Positions 8,367-18,353 are shown, numbered from the stretch's first letter. The stretch is 64,000 nt of DNA from Gelidibacter gilvus (GCF_004115975.1 NZ_SDDZ01000003.1:186001-250000), one strand, 5' to 3'. Translations and numbers: made by a program. Notes: a model not told the origin generated them from the letters alone.

Positions 8367-10241
8367 CTATTTGATCACTTCTTCGTCAGGTTCAAATCCC
8401 AATAGTTCATCAATAGTTTTTACAGTAACCGAATGATATTTTGGTCGTGATTTCTCGTAAATTTTTAAAGCATCGTCCATTCTATTATTTCTTTTGAAGG
8501 CTTTGAAAATTGTTTCCACATACCAACGACGTCCTACGGAATTTAGGAATTCGGAAATTTTAGCATCCACGTTTTTTCCGTGATAATCATGATTTAAAGC
8601 CTGTTCATACCAAACCATTTGAATATAGGAGTTTGAAGAATTGGTGAGGTTTAATAGATCGTCCAGTTTCTTCATTTGCTCCACTGTCATGGTCGCAGGG
8701 AAGTTTCTGATGAAATGTACCCATTCTTGAGGTGTCCAATCTTTAGTAACCTCTTTGTCAAAATTATTGTTTACGATGAAATCTTGAAGGATATTTTCGA
8801 CATTTTTCAACTTGTCAGAAGTTATGATGGCTTGATTTTTTGGAACGCCTGGCTGATGGATCCATTCATCCGTATTAAAAGTAATCTTATTTTTTTCTAA
8901 TAAATTCGTCTTGAGGTAAGTCACAAACTTCTCTGTGGTCATTGTTGAGAAGGCATGTTCTTTAAAATACTGTTTTAGAAAAGCATCAAATTGGTCACGA
9001 CCCACAGTTTCTTCCAAAGTTCTTAAAAACAGGTAGCCTTTATCATAGGCGATGCTGTTCATGGCATCGTCAGGATTTTTACCTTTTAAATTGAGTTTTA
9101 GTTTAGTGGCATTTGGAGTATCTTTTAAGTTCTCCAACTCGTCGTCCAAATCCTGTCCGCTGATCAGTGCGAGCATATCGGCACGTTCTTTCCCGTAAAC
9201 GGCTTCCATGATGCGCATTTCAAAATACACAGTAAAGCCTTCGTTGATCCAAAAATCATTCCAAGTGGTATTCGTAACCAGGTTGCCAGACCATGAATGA
9301 GCGAGCTCATGCGCAATCAATGAGGTTAAGCTTTTGTCGCCTGCAATGACCGTAGGCGTGGCAAAAGTCAATCTCGGATTTTCCATGCCACCGAAAGGAA
9401 AACTCGGGGGAAGAACAATAACGTCAAACTGTTCCCAAACATATTTACCGTAGAGGTGTTCTGCGGCCGAAACCATTTTTTCCATGTCAGAAAACTCATC
9501 GTAGGCTTTGTTGAGCATCGATTTCTCAGCATAAACACCGGTACGCTCGCTAATCGCTTTATAACTTAAATCGCCTACTGCCAATGCAATTAGGTAAGCA
9601 GGAATGGCTTGTTTCATTTGGAAATGGTATAAGCCATTTTCGTTTTTTTCCTTAGGATTTTCTGCGCTCATTACGGCCATCAACCCTTTGGGCACTTGCA
9701 CATTGGCCTCATAGGTCATACGTATTTGCGGACTATCCTGAATGGGGATCCAAGTTCTCGTTAAGATAGCTTGGCCTTGTGTGAATAGAAAAGGCTTGGT
9801 TTTATTAGCCGTTTGTTCTGGTTTTAGCCATTGTAATGCTTCGGTGTCTTTTGTGGTTTTATAGACGATTTCAATTTTCTTGGTATTTTTTCCGATGGTA
9901 ATGGTGAGTGGCTGGCCCATTATTTTGTCGTTGGCTCCCAGTGAAAATTCGGTTTCTTTCCCATCGGCCATAACAGACTGAATATCCAAGTGTTTTGAAT
10001 CTAAAATGATCTGTGTGCTGTTATTGTTTACAATATCATAAGTTGCTTTTCCCTTTATAATTTCGTTTTCAAAATCCACCGTAATATCCAGATTTAAGTG
10101 GTTGATAAACGCATTGTTTGGTTTGGCATAAGAGTGTGGCTCTTCCACATAACTGTAAACAATTGCTTTCTCTTCTTTAGGTTGTGCGCAGCCCGCCATA
10201 ATAAAAAGGATTAAATAAAATAAAGATTTTGGAGTGTTCAT
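8367..10241 (-). CDS. M1 family aminopeptidase (leukotriene-A4-hydrolase-like), lipoprotein
   Basis: 624 residues. The N-terminus ends in a lipobox-like MAGCAQ (Cys18), so it is probably a membrane-anchored lipoprotein. Catalytic motifs: GGMENP (284-289, substrate N-terminus recognition) and HELAH-x18-E (His311, His315, Glu334). WSGNLVTNTTWNDFWINEGF and the C-terminal helical domain are those of the LTA4H/aminopeptidase B branch. Last gene of a minus-strand run with the DoxX and CarboxypepD_reg genes upstream (50- and 5-nt gaps). Substrate unknown. Confidence 0.92.
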   Translation of the reverse strand: MNTPKSLFYLILFIMAGCAQPKEEKAIVYSYVEEPHSYAKPNNAFINHLNLDITVDFENEIIKGKATYDIVNNNSTQIILDSKHLDIQSVMADGKETEFSLGANDKIMGQPLTITIGKNTKKIEIVYKTTKDTEALQWLKPEQTANKTKPFLFTQGQAILTRTWIPIQDSPQIRMTYEANVQVPKGLMAVMSAENPKEKNENGLYHFQMKQAIPAYLIALAVGDLSYKAISERTGVYAEKSMLNKAYDEFSDMEKMVSAAEHLYGKYVWEQFDVIVLPPSFPFGGMENPRLTFATPTVIAGDKSLTSLIAHELAHSWSGNLVTNTTWNDFWINEGFTVYFEMRIMEAVYGKERADMLALISGQDLDDELENLKDTPNATKLKLNLKGKNPDDAMNSIAYDKGYLFLRTLEETVGRDQFDAFLKQYFKEHAFSTMTTEKFVTYLKTNLLEKNKITFNTDEWIHQPGVPKNQAIITSDKLKNVENILQDFIVNNNFDKEVTKDWTPQEWVHFIRNFPATMTVEQMKKLDDLLNLTNSSNSYIQMVWYEQALNHDYHGKNVDAKISEFLNSVGRRWYVETIFKAFKRNNRMDDALKIYEKSRPKYHSVTVKTIDELLGFEPDEEVIK

Positions 10242-10291
10242 GGCAATTTTATACGATTAAGTGATCTAAGATAATATTTTATTGGTTGACA

Positions 10292-10651
10292 TTAGAGTTG
10301 GAAATACCAAAAAGCCCAATACATTAATCCGAATTGTAAAGGAATTCGCAATAGTAAAATCCATACCGGAATGCCAGCCCCTGCTTTTTTACTTGTTAAC
10401 ATATAATAATGCACGATTAGAAATACAACGAGCATTGCTATAATACCTGATATGGCAAGGTTTTTTGTTGACGGGAAACACAGGCCAATACCTAACAATA
10501 TTTCAGCTATCCCGCTTAGGATAACCAAGAGTTTAGGATTGGGTAAATATCTTGGCATGATGCGCAAATACATTTTCGGTCTGATAAAATGCATGGTGCC
10601 GGCAAAAATATAGATTGCTGCCATTAAGTAGAGATGCCAAGGATATATCAT
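10292..10651 (-). CDS. DoxX-family membrane protein
   Basis: 119 residues with four predicted membrane helices and the DoxX-like pattern (FAGTMHFIRPKMYLRIMPRYLPNP, then ILSGIAEILLGIGL). Members are small inner-membrane proteins, some linked to redox homeostasis; function here is unknown. It begins 5 nt after the preceding gene's stop, so it is cotranscribed with it. Confidence 0.82.
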   Translation of the reverse strand: MIYPWHLYLMAAIYIFAGTMHFIRPKMYLRIMPRYLPNPKLLVILSGIAEILLGIGLCFPSTKNLAISGIIAMLVVFLIVHYYMLTSKKAGAGIPVWILLLRIPLQFGLMYWAFWYFQL

Positions 10652-10656
10652 GAATT

Positions 10657-11640
10657 TCAGTCTTTATATACATTAAAAGTGAGTCCGATGCCGTAATTGT
10701 TTAATCCTGATTGGAGAAGAGTCGATTGGAAATTATTGCCCCTCTCAAATAATGTCCAATTATTTTCATTGACAAAAACGCGTTTGATGTAGGTTTTATG
10801 CCCTGAAATTTTATCGGTAAAAGGTAGGAGTGGTCTAAAATTGGTCGGAATTTTTATAATACTGCCATAATTGGATTTGATTTCCTTGTATTTTTTGTTG
10901 GACAATAGTTTTCCTTTATCGTCCGTATAGCCAAGAACTTGTAAGGATACGAATACACCCGATTTCGGAATGAAGATGTCTTCATCGGAAACGTCCAAAG
11001 TAAATTTGTCGCCATCTTTCTCAGTCGCTCGGAAAACAATGGTTCGAAGGATGATTTCTTTCCCTGGAAGACCGTTTTCATTGTTGTAAAATTTCACCTT
11101 AAACAAGGTTGAAAAAGGTTTTTTATCGGCATTGGAACGTTTTCGTTTATCCCAATCTTTGGACTCTAGGGTAATAGGGAAGTGGACTTTGGTGATTTTT
11201 TTTAATGACTCGTCCGGATTATTGAAAAAAACGGCGATTTCAGATTCTATAGTGGGCAACCAACAATGGTGATATTCATCATCTAAATAAGGTTTGATGT
11301 CTTCGACTTTAAATTTCCGATCTATTTTCGCGGTAATAAATACTTCATCCAAAGCATTTACTTCTGTATGCATCAGTAGAGTTTCAGGTAAATTTGCTGT
11401 TGCCACCTTGAGGTCTTTAAATCCTAAGGCAGAAATATAGAGCGAGTCAATATCTGGATAAAGCTTTTTTGTAAAGGTAAATTGCCCTTCATCGTTTGCA
11501 AATAAGCCATTTCCGTTGTTAAAGGAGACCGTAGCATAAGACACCGGGTAATTGGTTTGTGCATCTTTTATGGTGGTTTGAGCGAAACTTAGGCTCACAT
11601 AAAATAATAACAAATAAAACGGTGATGATTTATAATTCAT
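10657..11640 (-). CDS. Exported protein with carboxypeptidase-regulatory-like domain
   Basis: 327 residues from ATG 11640, chosen because it begins a clear signal peptide (MNYKSSPFYLLLFYVSLSFA, cleavage near residue 20); the open frame continues upstream without such a signal. Residues 21-90 are a CarboxypepD_reg-like sandwich (DAQTNYPVSYATVSFNNG, GLFANDEGQF). The remainder is a beta-rich domain of unknown function, ending in a barrel-like strand (NNYGIGLTFNVYKD). Probably periplasmic or outer-membrane associated. Confidence 0.78.
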   Translation of the reverse strand: MNYKSSPFYLLLFYVSLSFAQTTIKDAQTNYPVSYATVSFNNGNGLFANDEGQFTFTKKLYPDIDSLYISALGFKDLKVATANLPETLLMHTEVNALDEVFITAKIDRKFKVEDIKPYLDDEYHHCWLPTIESEIAVFFNNPDESLKKITKVHFPITLESKDWDKRKRSNADKKPFSTLFKVKFYNNENGLPGKEIILRTIVFRATEKDGDKFTLDVSDEDIFIPKSGVFVSLQVLGYTDDKGKLLSNKKYKEIKSNYGSIIKIPTNFRPLLPFTDKISGHKTYIKRVFVNENNWTLFERGNNFQSTLLQSGLNNYGIGLTFNVYKD

Positions 11641-11774
11641 AGGGGATGTTGTCTTTAATATGACGTTTTTTTTAAACGCTGTTAACCTTACGGTTTGCAT
11701 ACCATTGTTTTCGATTTTTTTCTTTAAGAGTTGCTTTTTAAAGTTCAAGACTTTAAAGATACATTTATTAATAA

Positions 11775-11806
11775 AAAAAACGGCTAACAAAATGTTAACC
11801 GTTTAA
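11775..11806 (-). terminator. Terminator of the helicase gene
   Basis: On the minus strand AAACGGTTAAC-ATTTT-GTTAGCCGTTT forms an 11-bp stem with one mismatch, followed by a T-run. Confidence 0.8.
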
Positions 11807-11855
11807 TGTTATAGTTTCAAACTTGGATCTCCATGCTTCCAACTTGACACTTTAT

Positions 11856-13097
11856 TTAATACCAACGTTTTTTATTGCTTTTTGACCCTTGTCCTTTGCG
11901 CCCTTTTTTATGTTTACTTCCTGTTTTTTTAGAGGTATGAATTATCGGTTTCGCTTTAGGATCTAAAGGATAAGGATGATCTTCTTCAACGGGAATTTGA
12001 ATGTTGATCAATTGCTGAATGCTTTTGATATAGCCTTTTTCATCCGCAGAACATAAGGAATACGAGTTGCCAAAATGCTCTGCACGTCCCGTTCTTCCAA
12101 TACGATGTACGTAAGTTTCAGGCACGTTTGGGATATCAAAATTAACTACGGCGTCTAGCTCATTAATATCAATGCCTCTTGCCGCAACGTCTGTGGCGAT
12201 AAGAATATTGGCCTCGCCATGCTTGAATTTGCTTAAAGCAGCTTGTCTATCACTTTGGGTTTTATCACCATGAAAACTCTCCACTTTATATCCGTTTTTT
12301 AATAGAGTTTGCTCAAGTTTTTCCACCCCAAATTTGGTGCGTCTAAAAATAAGAATATTCCCTTTGATGGTATTGCGCAATAGATGAAGGCACAATTCTA
12401 TTTTATCCTGTTTTGGTACATAATATAGCACTTGGCTCACGTTTTTTGCCACAGATGAAGTGGGTGTTACTTCCACACGTTCCGGCGACTTTAAAATGGA
12501 GTTAGCCAATTGTTCTACCTTGAAAGGCATGGTAGCAGAAAAGAGCAGAGTTTGCTTTTCTTCCGGGCACAAACGCTCAATTTTTGAAACTTCATCTATG
12601 AAACCCATATCCAGCATCAAATCGGCTTCATCTAAAACTAAAATTTCGATATGATCCAAATTGATCTGATCTTGTTTATGCAAATCGAGCAACCGTCCAG
12701 GAGTGGCGATCACAATGTCAACGCCTTTTTTAAGAAGGTCAATTTGCGGATCAATGGAAGCTCCTCCAAAAATTACCATTGTTTTTAAATTGGTATAGGC
12801 ACTGTAAGTCTTAAAGTTTTGGGCAATTTGTATGGCCAATTCTCGTGTTGGACTAATGATTAGCGCTCTAACTTTCTTTGCTTTTTTAGCTTCGTCCTGA
12901 TGGTCAAAAAGAAGCTGTAAAATTGGAAGTGCAAATGCAGCAGTTTTACCCGTGCCCGTTTGAGCAGAGGCAATCACATCTTTTTTGGCCAAAACCAATG
13001 GGATGGTCTTTTCCTGTACTAAGGTGGGAGTTTGGTAACCAGATTCGGCTACTGCTTTTAAGATAGGTTTATTGAGTTGTAAGTCCTTAAATGACAT
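11856..13097 (-). CDS. DEAD-box ATP-dependent RNA helicase, RhlE type
   Basis: 413 residues. Motifs in order: Q-motif (PTLVQEKTIP), Walker A AQTGTGKT, PTRELA, DEAD in VLDEADLML, SAT, ARGID and HRIGRTGRA. The tail is short and basic (KKTGSKHKKGRKGQGSKSNKK), likely RNA-binding, as in RhlE-like helicases involved in RNA turnover and ribosome assembly. A minus-strand TATCTTTG box at 13121-13114 lies 17 nt upstream of the start. The specific paralogue cannot be set without a tree. Confidence 0.92.
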   Translation of the reverse strand: MSFKDLQLNKPILKAVAESGYQTPTLVQEKTIPLVLAKKDVIASAQTGTGKTAAFALPILQLLFDHQDEAKKAKKVRALIISPTRELAIQIAQNFKTYSAYTNLKTMVIFGGASIDPQIDLLKKGVDIVIATPGRLLDLHKQDQINLDHIEILVLDEADLMLDMGFIDEVSKIERLCPEEKQTLLFSATMPFKVEQLANSILKSPERVEVTPTSSVAKNVSQVLYYVPKQDKIELCLHLLRNTIKGNILIFRRTKFGVEKLEQTLLKNGYKVESFHGDKTQSDRQAALSKFKHGEANILIATDVAARGIDINELDAVVNFDIPNVPETYVHRIGRTGRAEHFGNSYSLCSADEKGYIKSIQQLINIQIPVEEDHPYPLDPKAKPIIHTSKKTGSKHKKGRKGQGSKSNKKRWY

Positions 13098-13162
13098 TTA
13101 TAATTATTTTCTGCAAAGATAGCAGAAAATACAGTGGAAATTTAGGGATGGTCGGTGTGCTT

Positions 13163-13315
13163 TTAATCTATTGCGTTTTTTGTTACGAATACGCGCCAAC
13201 CAATGATGGCCATTTGTAGTTTGGAAGCTTTTGAAAGATCAAGTTGGCGTTTTGAATAGCTTGGAAGTAGTGTCTTATTGATTTTTGCCAAGAATTTAAA
13301 AAAACTTCTTTTCAT
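13163..13315 (-). CDS. Small conserved basic protein (50 aa)
   Basis: An ORF of 50 codons plus stop with sequence beginning MKRSFFKFLAKINKTLLPSY and ending in IIGWRVFVTKNAID. It is basic, with a hydrophobic C-terminal patch. From memory this matches a short protein widespread in Flavobacteriia that is often labelled 'SsrA-binding protein' although it is far too short for SmpB. A TATCTTTG -7 box on the minus strand (13367-13360) lies 44 nt upstream, supporting transcription. Function unknown. Confidence 0.72.
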   Translation of the reverse strand: MKRSFFKFLAKINKTLLPSYSKRQLDLSKASKLQMAIIGWRVFVTKNAID

Positions 13316-13933
13316 AGTGCCCTGCTTGTAAAGTTGATGCTTTTATGACGCATCTGTAACAAAGATAGAAATTTAAGTCCTGAAAATTATTAAAATGAAA
13401 GTTGTTTCGTTAAAACTAAGGTTAAAACTCATTCTAGACTGAGTTTTTCTTAGTTTTTACATTTAGCTAATCGAAAAAATAATGACGATTATAATTTTGG
13501 CAAGTGTGATCATAATAGTAGTGTTTTAAAGGTTAGTATTTTGTTTCGAATTGCAATTGTCTTTTCAATATATAGGTTTTGAAAATGATGTTCCTAATGT
13601 TTTACTGGATATTAATGTGTTTGACTTTAAACTTGTAATTAAAATAATGGTTTCTATTTCACTTGGACACAAGTAATATTTGTTCCTGTTGGTTTATGTA
13701 ATGATAAATGTATGATTGTATTCTTTACTGTTAGTTTGGAAGAGTGTTTTTTCGGTCATTTTCAAAAACTCAGGGGGAATTTATCCCAAAAACTTGCAAT
13801 TTTCGTGTTTTCATCTTTCTGATGACCTCTTGTTCAAGTTTTTTTGAATTTCAGAAATTGTTAAATTCATTGTTTATGGAGTGGCAATGTTTTTCATATG
13901 CGTCTGTTATGTATCTTTATTAAAAACCTCATA
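13316..13933. other. Intergenic region with a long imperfect hairpin
   Basis: About 620 bp without a convincing gene. The main structure is a nested inverted repeat at 13412-13457: AAAACTAAG/CTTAGTTTT outer arms and AAAACTCA/TGAGTTTT inner arms. It is terminator-like, but no gene ends next to it on either strand. The rest is AT-rich leader for the endonuclease gene. Confidence 0.5.
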
Positions 13934-15922
13934 ATGAAACACATAGCTTTAATTCTTCTTTTTCTGTTCTTTTCAACGATAACCTACGCGCAGGTGGTCA
14001 TTTATGAATTGGATTGCGATACGCCAAGTATCGACGACAAGGAGTTTGTAGAACTCCTCTCTGAAACGCCAAACTTTCCATTGGATGGTTATGTCCTGGT
14101 GTTTTTTAACGGTTCAATGTCTGGTGGCAATACGAGTTATTTGGCATTGGATTTGGCCGGTTATGAAACTGATATTAACGGATTGTTGCTTATTGGAAGT
14201 AAGTTTGTGGTTCCAACACCCCAATATTTAATACCAATTTCCGTAATTCAAAATGGTCCTGATGCGGTGGCGCTCTATCGTGGAAATTATGAAGATTTCC
14301 CTGATCACACCTTGGCTTATGTGGATGACAATTTGGTTGATGTGCTGGTATATGGTACCAACGATCCTGATGCTACTGGGCTTTTGGATATTTTTAGGGC
14401 CTTTGATCCGGATATCGAACAGATCAATGAAGGTCCAAACAACAATACGAACTCCATCCAGCGTGTTGTGGACGATGACGGTGTTGTCACCTACATCACA
14501 ACAACGCCTACACCAAGGCAATTAAACGATGGTTCTGGAATTGTGCTTAATGGCATTCTGATAAGTATTGAAGAAACACAATATAATGAAGGCGATATTT
14601 TTGATATCACGTTTACTACAGAACAAAATGTGACTACAGATGTTACATTTACTTTAAGTTTGGATAACTATGGTTTTAATTCATCTGATTTTACAGGTGA
14701 TACGGTACTGACAATTCCGAGCGGGTCGAATACTGTAACTACCACGATCTCCATTATTGATGACGATGAAGACGAAGGTGATGAGGTTATGAAAGTGACT
14801 GTTTCCGGGTTTCCATCAACATTTTTGTTGCTGAATAACCATTTGGAAATTAGAGTTGTGGATAATGATTTTACTATGGCAACTTTTGGCACACCTATCA
14901 ATCCAACGTTTGGAATTGTCAAAAGCACGCAGCCTTCCGATTATTACGACAGTTTGGATGGTTTGGCGGATTCAAATTTAAAGCAAGCTATCCAAGATAT
15001 CATAGCGGAGGAAGATGTGGTAAGGGCGCAAACCTATGCTGATGTTATTGATATTTTAAAAGAGGCCGATCAAAATCCTGAACACAGTAATGAAGTGTGG
15101 TTGGTGTATTCTGAAATTGGACGCCCTAAATTAGATTTTCAGACGACGAGTGAAAGTCTTGGTAAATGGAATCGAGAGCATACCTATCCGCGAAGTAGAG
15201 GCCGATTTTATAGTATTGATTTGGATGAAATTTTCGATGGCAAGGAGATTTACTGGAATACCAATGCCGATTCCCTTCGGCATGGAAACAGTGATGCACA
15301 TGCCTTGCGCGCTGCAGATTCTCGCGAAAACATCAGAAGAAGTAATTTGCATTACGGACAGTATACTGGACCAAAAGGGACTTTGGGTAAATTTAGAGGC
15401 GATGTGGCACGAGGTGTTTTTTATTTGGCATTACGTTACAACGGACTTGAAATTGTTAATGGATTTCCTGAAGGCACAGAAGGCGAGTTAGGAGATTTGG
15501 CAACTTTATTGGAATGGCATCGAAAAGATCCGCCTGACGATTTTGAAATGAACCGAAACAATATCATTTATACTTGGCAAATTAATAGAAACCCATTTAT
15601 CGATCAGCCTGAATTGGTGGAATATATTTGGGGCAATAGGGTAGGACAGGTTTGGAATCAGGCATTGAGTTTGAAAGATGACAAGGTGCTTCATCTTAGA
15701 GTTCATCCCATTCCAACTAGAGACCGACTTTACATCTCAGGAATTAAGAGCGATACGCACATAGAGGTCTTTAGCATCGATAGTCGTAAAGTGATGCAGC
15801 ATCGTGCGACTGAAGATGTTTCTTTGAGTCTTAACTCAGATTTCGGATTAGCAACAGGTGTTTATCTGATGCGTTTGGAATCACAAGGGAAATCTTTGAT
15901 TAAAAAGATTGTGGTAGAGTAA
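13934..15922 (+). CDS. Secreted endonuclease I-type nuclease with T9SS sorting domain
   Basis: 662 residues from ATG 13934, which starts a signal peptide (MKHIALILLFLFFSTITYAQ). Order: lamin-tail-like beta domain (about 20-175), Calx-beta-like segment (about 190-300, with the acidic IIDDDEDEGDEV), endonuclease I domain (about 330-570; WNREHTYPRSRG, then GNSDAHALRAADSRENIRRSN with the His and Asn/Arg of the family), and a ~75-residue type A T9SS C-terminal domain (VHPIPTRDRLYISG ... GVYLMRLESQGKSLIKKIVV). Expected to be secreted or surface-attached and to degrade extracellular nucleic acid. Confidence 0.88.
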   Translation: MKHIALILLFLFFSTITYAQVVIYELDCDTPSIDDKEFVELLSETPNFPLDGYVLVFFNGSMSGGNTSYLALDLAGYETDINGLLLIGSKFVVPTPQYLIPISVIQNGPDAVALYRGNYEDFPDHTLAYVDDNLVDVLVYGTNDPDATGLLDIFRAFDPDIEQINEGPNNNTNSIQRVVDDDGVVTYITTTPTPRQLNDGSGIVLNGILISIEETQYNEGDIFDITFTTEQNVTTDVTFTLSLDNYGFNSSDFTGDTVLTIPSGSNTVTTTISIIDDDEDEGDEVMKVTVSGFPSTFLLLNNHLEIRVVDNDFTMATFGTPINPTFGIVKSTQPSDYYDSLDGLADSNLKQAIQDIIAEEDVVRAQTYADVIDILKEADQNPEHSNEVWLVYSEIGRPKLDFQTTSESLGKWNREHTYPRSRGRFYSIDLDEIFDGKEIYWNTNADSLRHGNSDAHALRAADSRENIRRSNLHYGQYTGPKGTLGKFRGDVARGVFYLALRYNGLEIVNGFPEGTEGELGDLATLLEWHRKDPPDDFEMNRNNIIYTWQINRNPFIDQPELVEYIWGNRVGQVWNQALSLKDDKVLHLRVHPIPTRDRLYISGIKSDTHIEVFSIDSRKVMQHRATEDVSLSLNSDFGLATGVYLMRLESQGKSLIKKIVVE

Positions 15923-15995
15923 CAGACAAGAAAGTAATAGATTAAGCCCAAATCGAATTATTGATTTAGGCTTGCTTAATGGTCTTGAATAGTAG

Positions 15996-17879
15996 TTATT
16001 GCTTTTTTGTTGTAATAAGGATAACGCCGTTTTTACCTTTTTCTCCGTACTTTTTAGTAGAAGCTTCATTTTTTAATACATCCACACTTTCGATATTATT
16101 TGAATCTATAGTTTCCATTTCTTCTTTGGAAATTTCTTTACCATCTAAAATGTATAATGGTCTTATTCCATTATTAGAAGTAGAGCTCGATTTTTGATTT
16201 TCATCTTCAATAATAATGATTATTTCTTCGTTTTTAGTTTTTGAAAAACCATCTTTTTTGGAGGTAATAAGAATCACACCGTTCTCACCTTTTTTTCCAT
16301 ACACTTTAGTGGCAGAATTGTCTTTTAAAACCTCAATATGAGCAATAGAGTTTGGATGAATGTCTTCCATTTCGTCGTTGTTAATTTCTTTTCCATCAAA
16401 AATGACTAATGGTGAGGTCTCAGAGTTTTTAAAAATACCAGTTTCACTGTTTGATTTTTTAACATTTATGACTTTATTGTTTTCGTCAATAGTGTTTTTA
16501 TAGCTGACCTTTTCAGTTGTGTTTTCAATGAAAATCGTATCCTTATTTGTGGCGTCTTTGTTGATTTTATTTCCAGCAATCCGGAAGGAATTCTCTTTAG
16601 ACTTGGTAGTAGCCTCTGAAATTATTGCTTGTCCGTCTTCATCCATTTCAATTGCGAAGGTTTGACTCAAAGTGCTCACTTGCTCGCCCATTTCAATCCT
16701 TCCAGTGGACGGATTCATCGAAATTTCGATAGGCTTAATAGGCTCGGATAATTTTTTAGAATGAACAAGCTTTGTGTTTTTATGATTATAAGCCACCTTG
16801 ATTCCGGTAATTTCATTTTTTGAATTCCGTGTCAAATTTTTAAAAGAAATATTTGCACCCTTATCTGCAAGCTTCTCTTTAATGAAATCGAGTTGTTGGT
16901 CCTTGGTGTCTTTGGTCACCACAAATTTTAAAATATTTTGTTGATCTACTTTCCCGGTTTCTGTCGCATTGGCTGAGGTTTGTGCGATAGTTTCGGTGTT
17001 AAAAGTCATGGCAAAAATGACCAATAATGGCAGAATAATACTGTATTTCCAAGTGTTCATAAGGTTTGATTTTGATTTTTGTAGCATAATGATTCGTTTT
17101 TTGACTTGTCCGAAAGCGGAGAAAAGCGTGATTTGCTTTCCAAATACTTTCAGACGGATTGTTGAATTATAAAAAGTGTTGACGACTATTAATTTCTGTT
17201 CTGGCAAACTGGTTTTAAGCAATAGCTTTTGATAACGTTCATTGCTTTCAGATTGTTTTTGGGTGTGATGGTCCGCAATGAATTCTAAGTTTTGTTTGAG
17301 TGCTTTTCTGTACAGCCAGATAAAGGGATTAAACCAAAATAAAGCAGTGGCAAGATCCATTAAAACAGTGTCTAGGCTGTGGTTTTGAGAAGCGTGGATT
17401 TTTTCATGCTGTAGAATGAGTTCCAGTTCCTTCTCGTTAAATAGCTTCGGATTAAAAACAATCCATTTAAAAAATGAAAAAGGCGAGATATTCTGCGAGG
17501 TCTTTACAAAGGTGTACCTTCCAAGTTTCTCTTTGTCATTTTTAGTGATGAGTTTCATTAATGAAAAGAATTGGATGAGTAATCGACCCAAAATGAAACT
17601 CGCACCAAGGGCATAAGACCAAATTATTAAAGAGCTGATATCAAAGAATGGTTCTGGGGTAGTTTGGATGGTTGTCGCAATCATGCTAAAGCCACCAGAC
17701 GTAGGTGCTGGCATTTCCACATAAATAGGAATCACGATCAATGGAAATAAAATGGCAGTGACCAATCCCATGATTAAAAACCATCGGTTAGCATTAAAAA
17801 AAGTTTCCCTCTGCAAAAATAAAATGTAGCACAAGTAAAAAATAGCTAGCAATGCGCTCGATTTTAATAAATAGGCCAT
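15996..17879 (-). CDS. M56 (BlaR1-like) membrane metallopeptidase with two C-terminal TonB-plug-like repeats
   Basis: 627 residues. Membrane helices lie at about 5-22, 33-52 and 85-110, with a further one near 280-298. The zinc motif is HEKIH (158-162), and E199 in NLEFIADHH is in the position of the third ligand, as in BlaR1/MecR1 gluzincins. The C-terminal ~330 residues are outside the peptidase and end in two homologous repeats, each with a DGKEI start and a YGxKGxNGVILIT end, resembling TonB-receptor plug cores. It begins 2 nt after the BlaI-type repressor stop; the pair is a signal-peptidase/repressor module. The signal is unknown; no beta-lactamase is adjacent. Confidence 0.87.
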   Translation of the reverse strand: MAYLLKSSALLAIFYLCYILFLQRETFFNANRWFLIMGLVTAILFPLIVIPIYVEMPAPTSGGFSMIATTIQTTPEPFFDISSLIIWSYALGASFILGRLLIQFFSLMKLITKNDKEKLGRYTFVKTSQNISPFSFFKWIVFNPKLFNEKELELILQHEKIHASQNHSLDTVLMDLATALFWFNPFIWLYRKALKQNLEFIADHHTQKQSESNERYQKLLLKTSLPEQKLIVVNTFYNSTIRLKVFGKQITLFSAFGQVKKRIIMLQKSKSNLMNTWKYSIILPLLVIFAMTFNTETIAQTSANATETGKVDQQNILKFVVTKDTKDQQLDFIKEKLADKGANISFKNLTRNSKNEITGIKVAYNHKNTKLVHSKKLSEPIKPIEISMNPSTGRIEMGEQVSTLSQTFAIEMDEDGQAIISEATTKSKENSFRIAGNKINKDATNKDTIFIENTTEKVSYKNTIDENNKVINVKKSNSETGIFKNSETSPLVIFDGKEINNDEMEDIHPNSIAHIEVLKDNSATKVYGKKGENGVILITSKKDGFSKTKNEEIIIIIEDENQKSSSTSNNGIRPLYILDGKEISKEEMETIDSNNIESVDVLKNEASTKKYGEKGKNGVILITTKKQ

Positions 17880-17881
17880 AA

Positions 17882-18277
17882 TTAGTGTGTTTCTGATTTT
17901 TTGGAATCTTTTCCTACGGCATTTTTCGTCTCAATTAAAGCGATGATTTCCTTGAGTTCATCAATGCTTATTTTTTCTTCCTTTGCGAAAAACGACACCA
18001 CATTCTTATACGAATTATTGAAATAATTCTCGATGGCGGTACTCATAAAGCGTTTTTTGTAAGCTTCCTTACTAACAATAGGGAAGTATTGATGCGTCTT
18101 TCCGTAGGCTTGATAACTCACGTAACCTTTCTCTTCCAAATTTCTAATGATAGTGGATAAGGTGTTGTAGTGTGGTTGATCGTCGGTGATCTCTGCCATG
18201 ACATCTTTCACGAAAGCTTTTTCAAGCTTCCAGATGATGTGCATGATTTCTTCTTCTTTATTGGTGAGCTTTTCCAT
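17882..18277 (-). CDS. BlaI/MecI/CopY-family transcriptional repressor
   Basis: 131 residues, the usual length. An N-terminal winged helix (LTNKEEEIMHIIWKLEKAFVKDV ... YNTLSTIIRNLEEKGYVSY) is followed by a C-terminal dimerisation helix region. In the family the dimer binds dyads and is released when the partner M56 peptidase triggers its cleavage. Two 16-bp dyads sit on its own promoter (18325-18367), which indicates autorepression of this two-gene operon. Confidence 0.92.
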   Translation of the reverse strand: MEKLTNKEEEIMHIIWKLEKAFVKDVMAEITDDQPHYNTLSTIIRNLEEKGYVSYQAYGKTHQYFPIVSKEAYKKRFMSTAIENYFNNSYKNVVSFFAKEEKISIDELKEIIALIETKNAVGKDSKKSETH

Positions 18278-18324
18278 AAACTGTATTTTTCATTTTCAAA
18301 AACGAGAATATTACTTTTGAAATT

Positions 18325-18353
18325 CAAATATAACTATTTTTATAGTTATACAA
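18325..18353 (-). promoter_or_regulatory. Promoter of the BlaI-M56 operon
   Basis: On the minus strand TTG (18353-18351), 18-nt spacer, TATATTTG (18332-18325), 48 nt upstream of the repressor start. Both dyad operators overlap it. Confidence 0.72.

Noticed and set aside
13412-13457. Terminator of a gene between 13.3 and 13.9 kb
   Set aside because: The hairpin is real on paper, but no coding frame ending next to it could be supported, so it is recorded as an unexplained structure only.
15996-18277. Beta-lactam resistance locus (blaR1-blaI)
   Set aside because: No beta-lactamase or PBP2a gene is adjacent, and the peptidase lacks a penicillin-binding sensor domain at its C-terminus.
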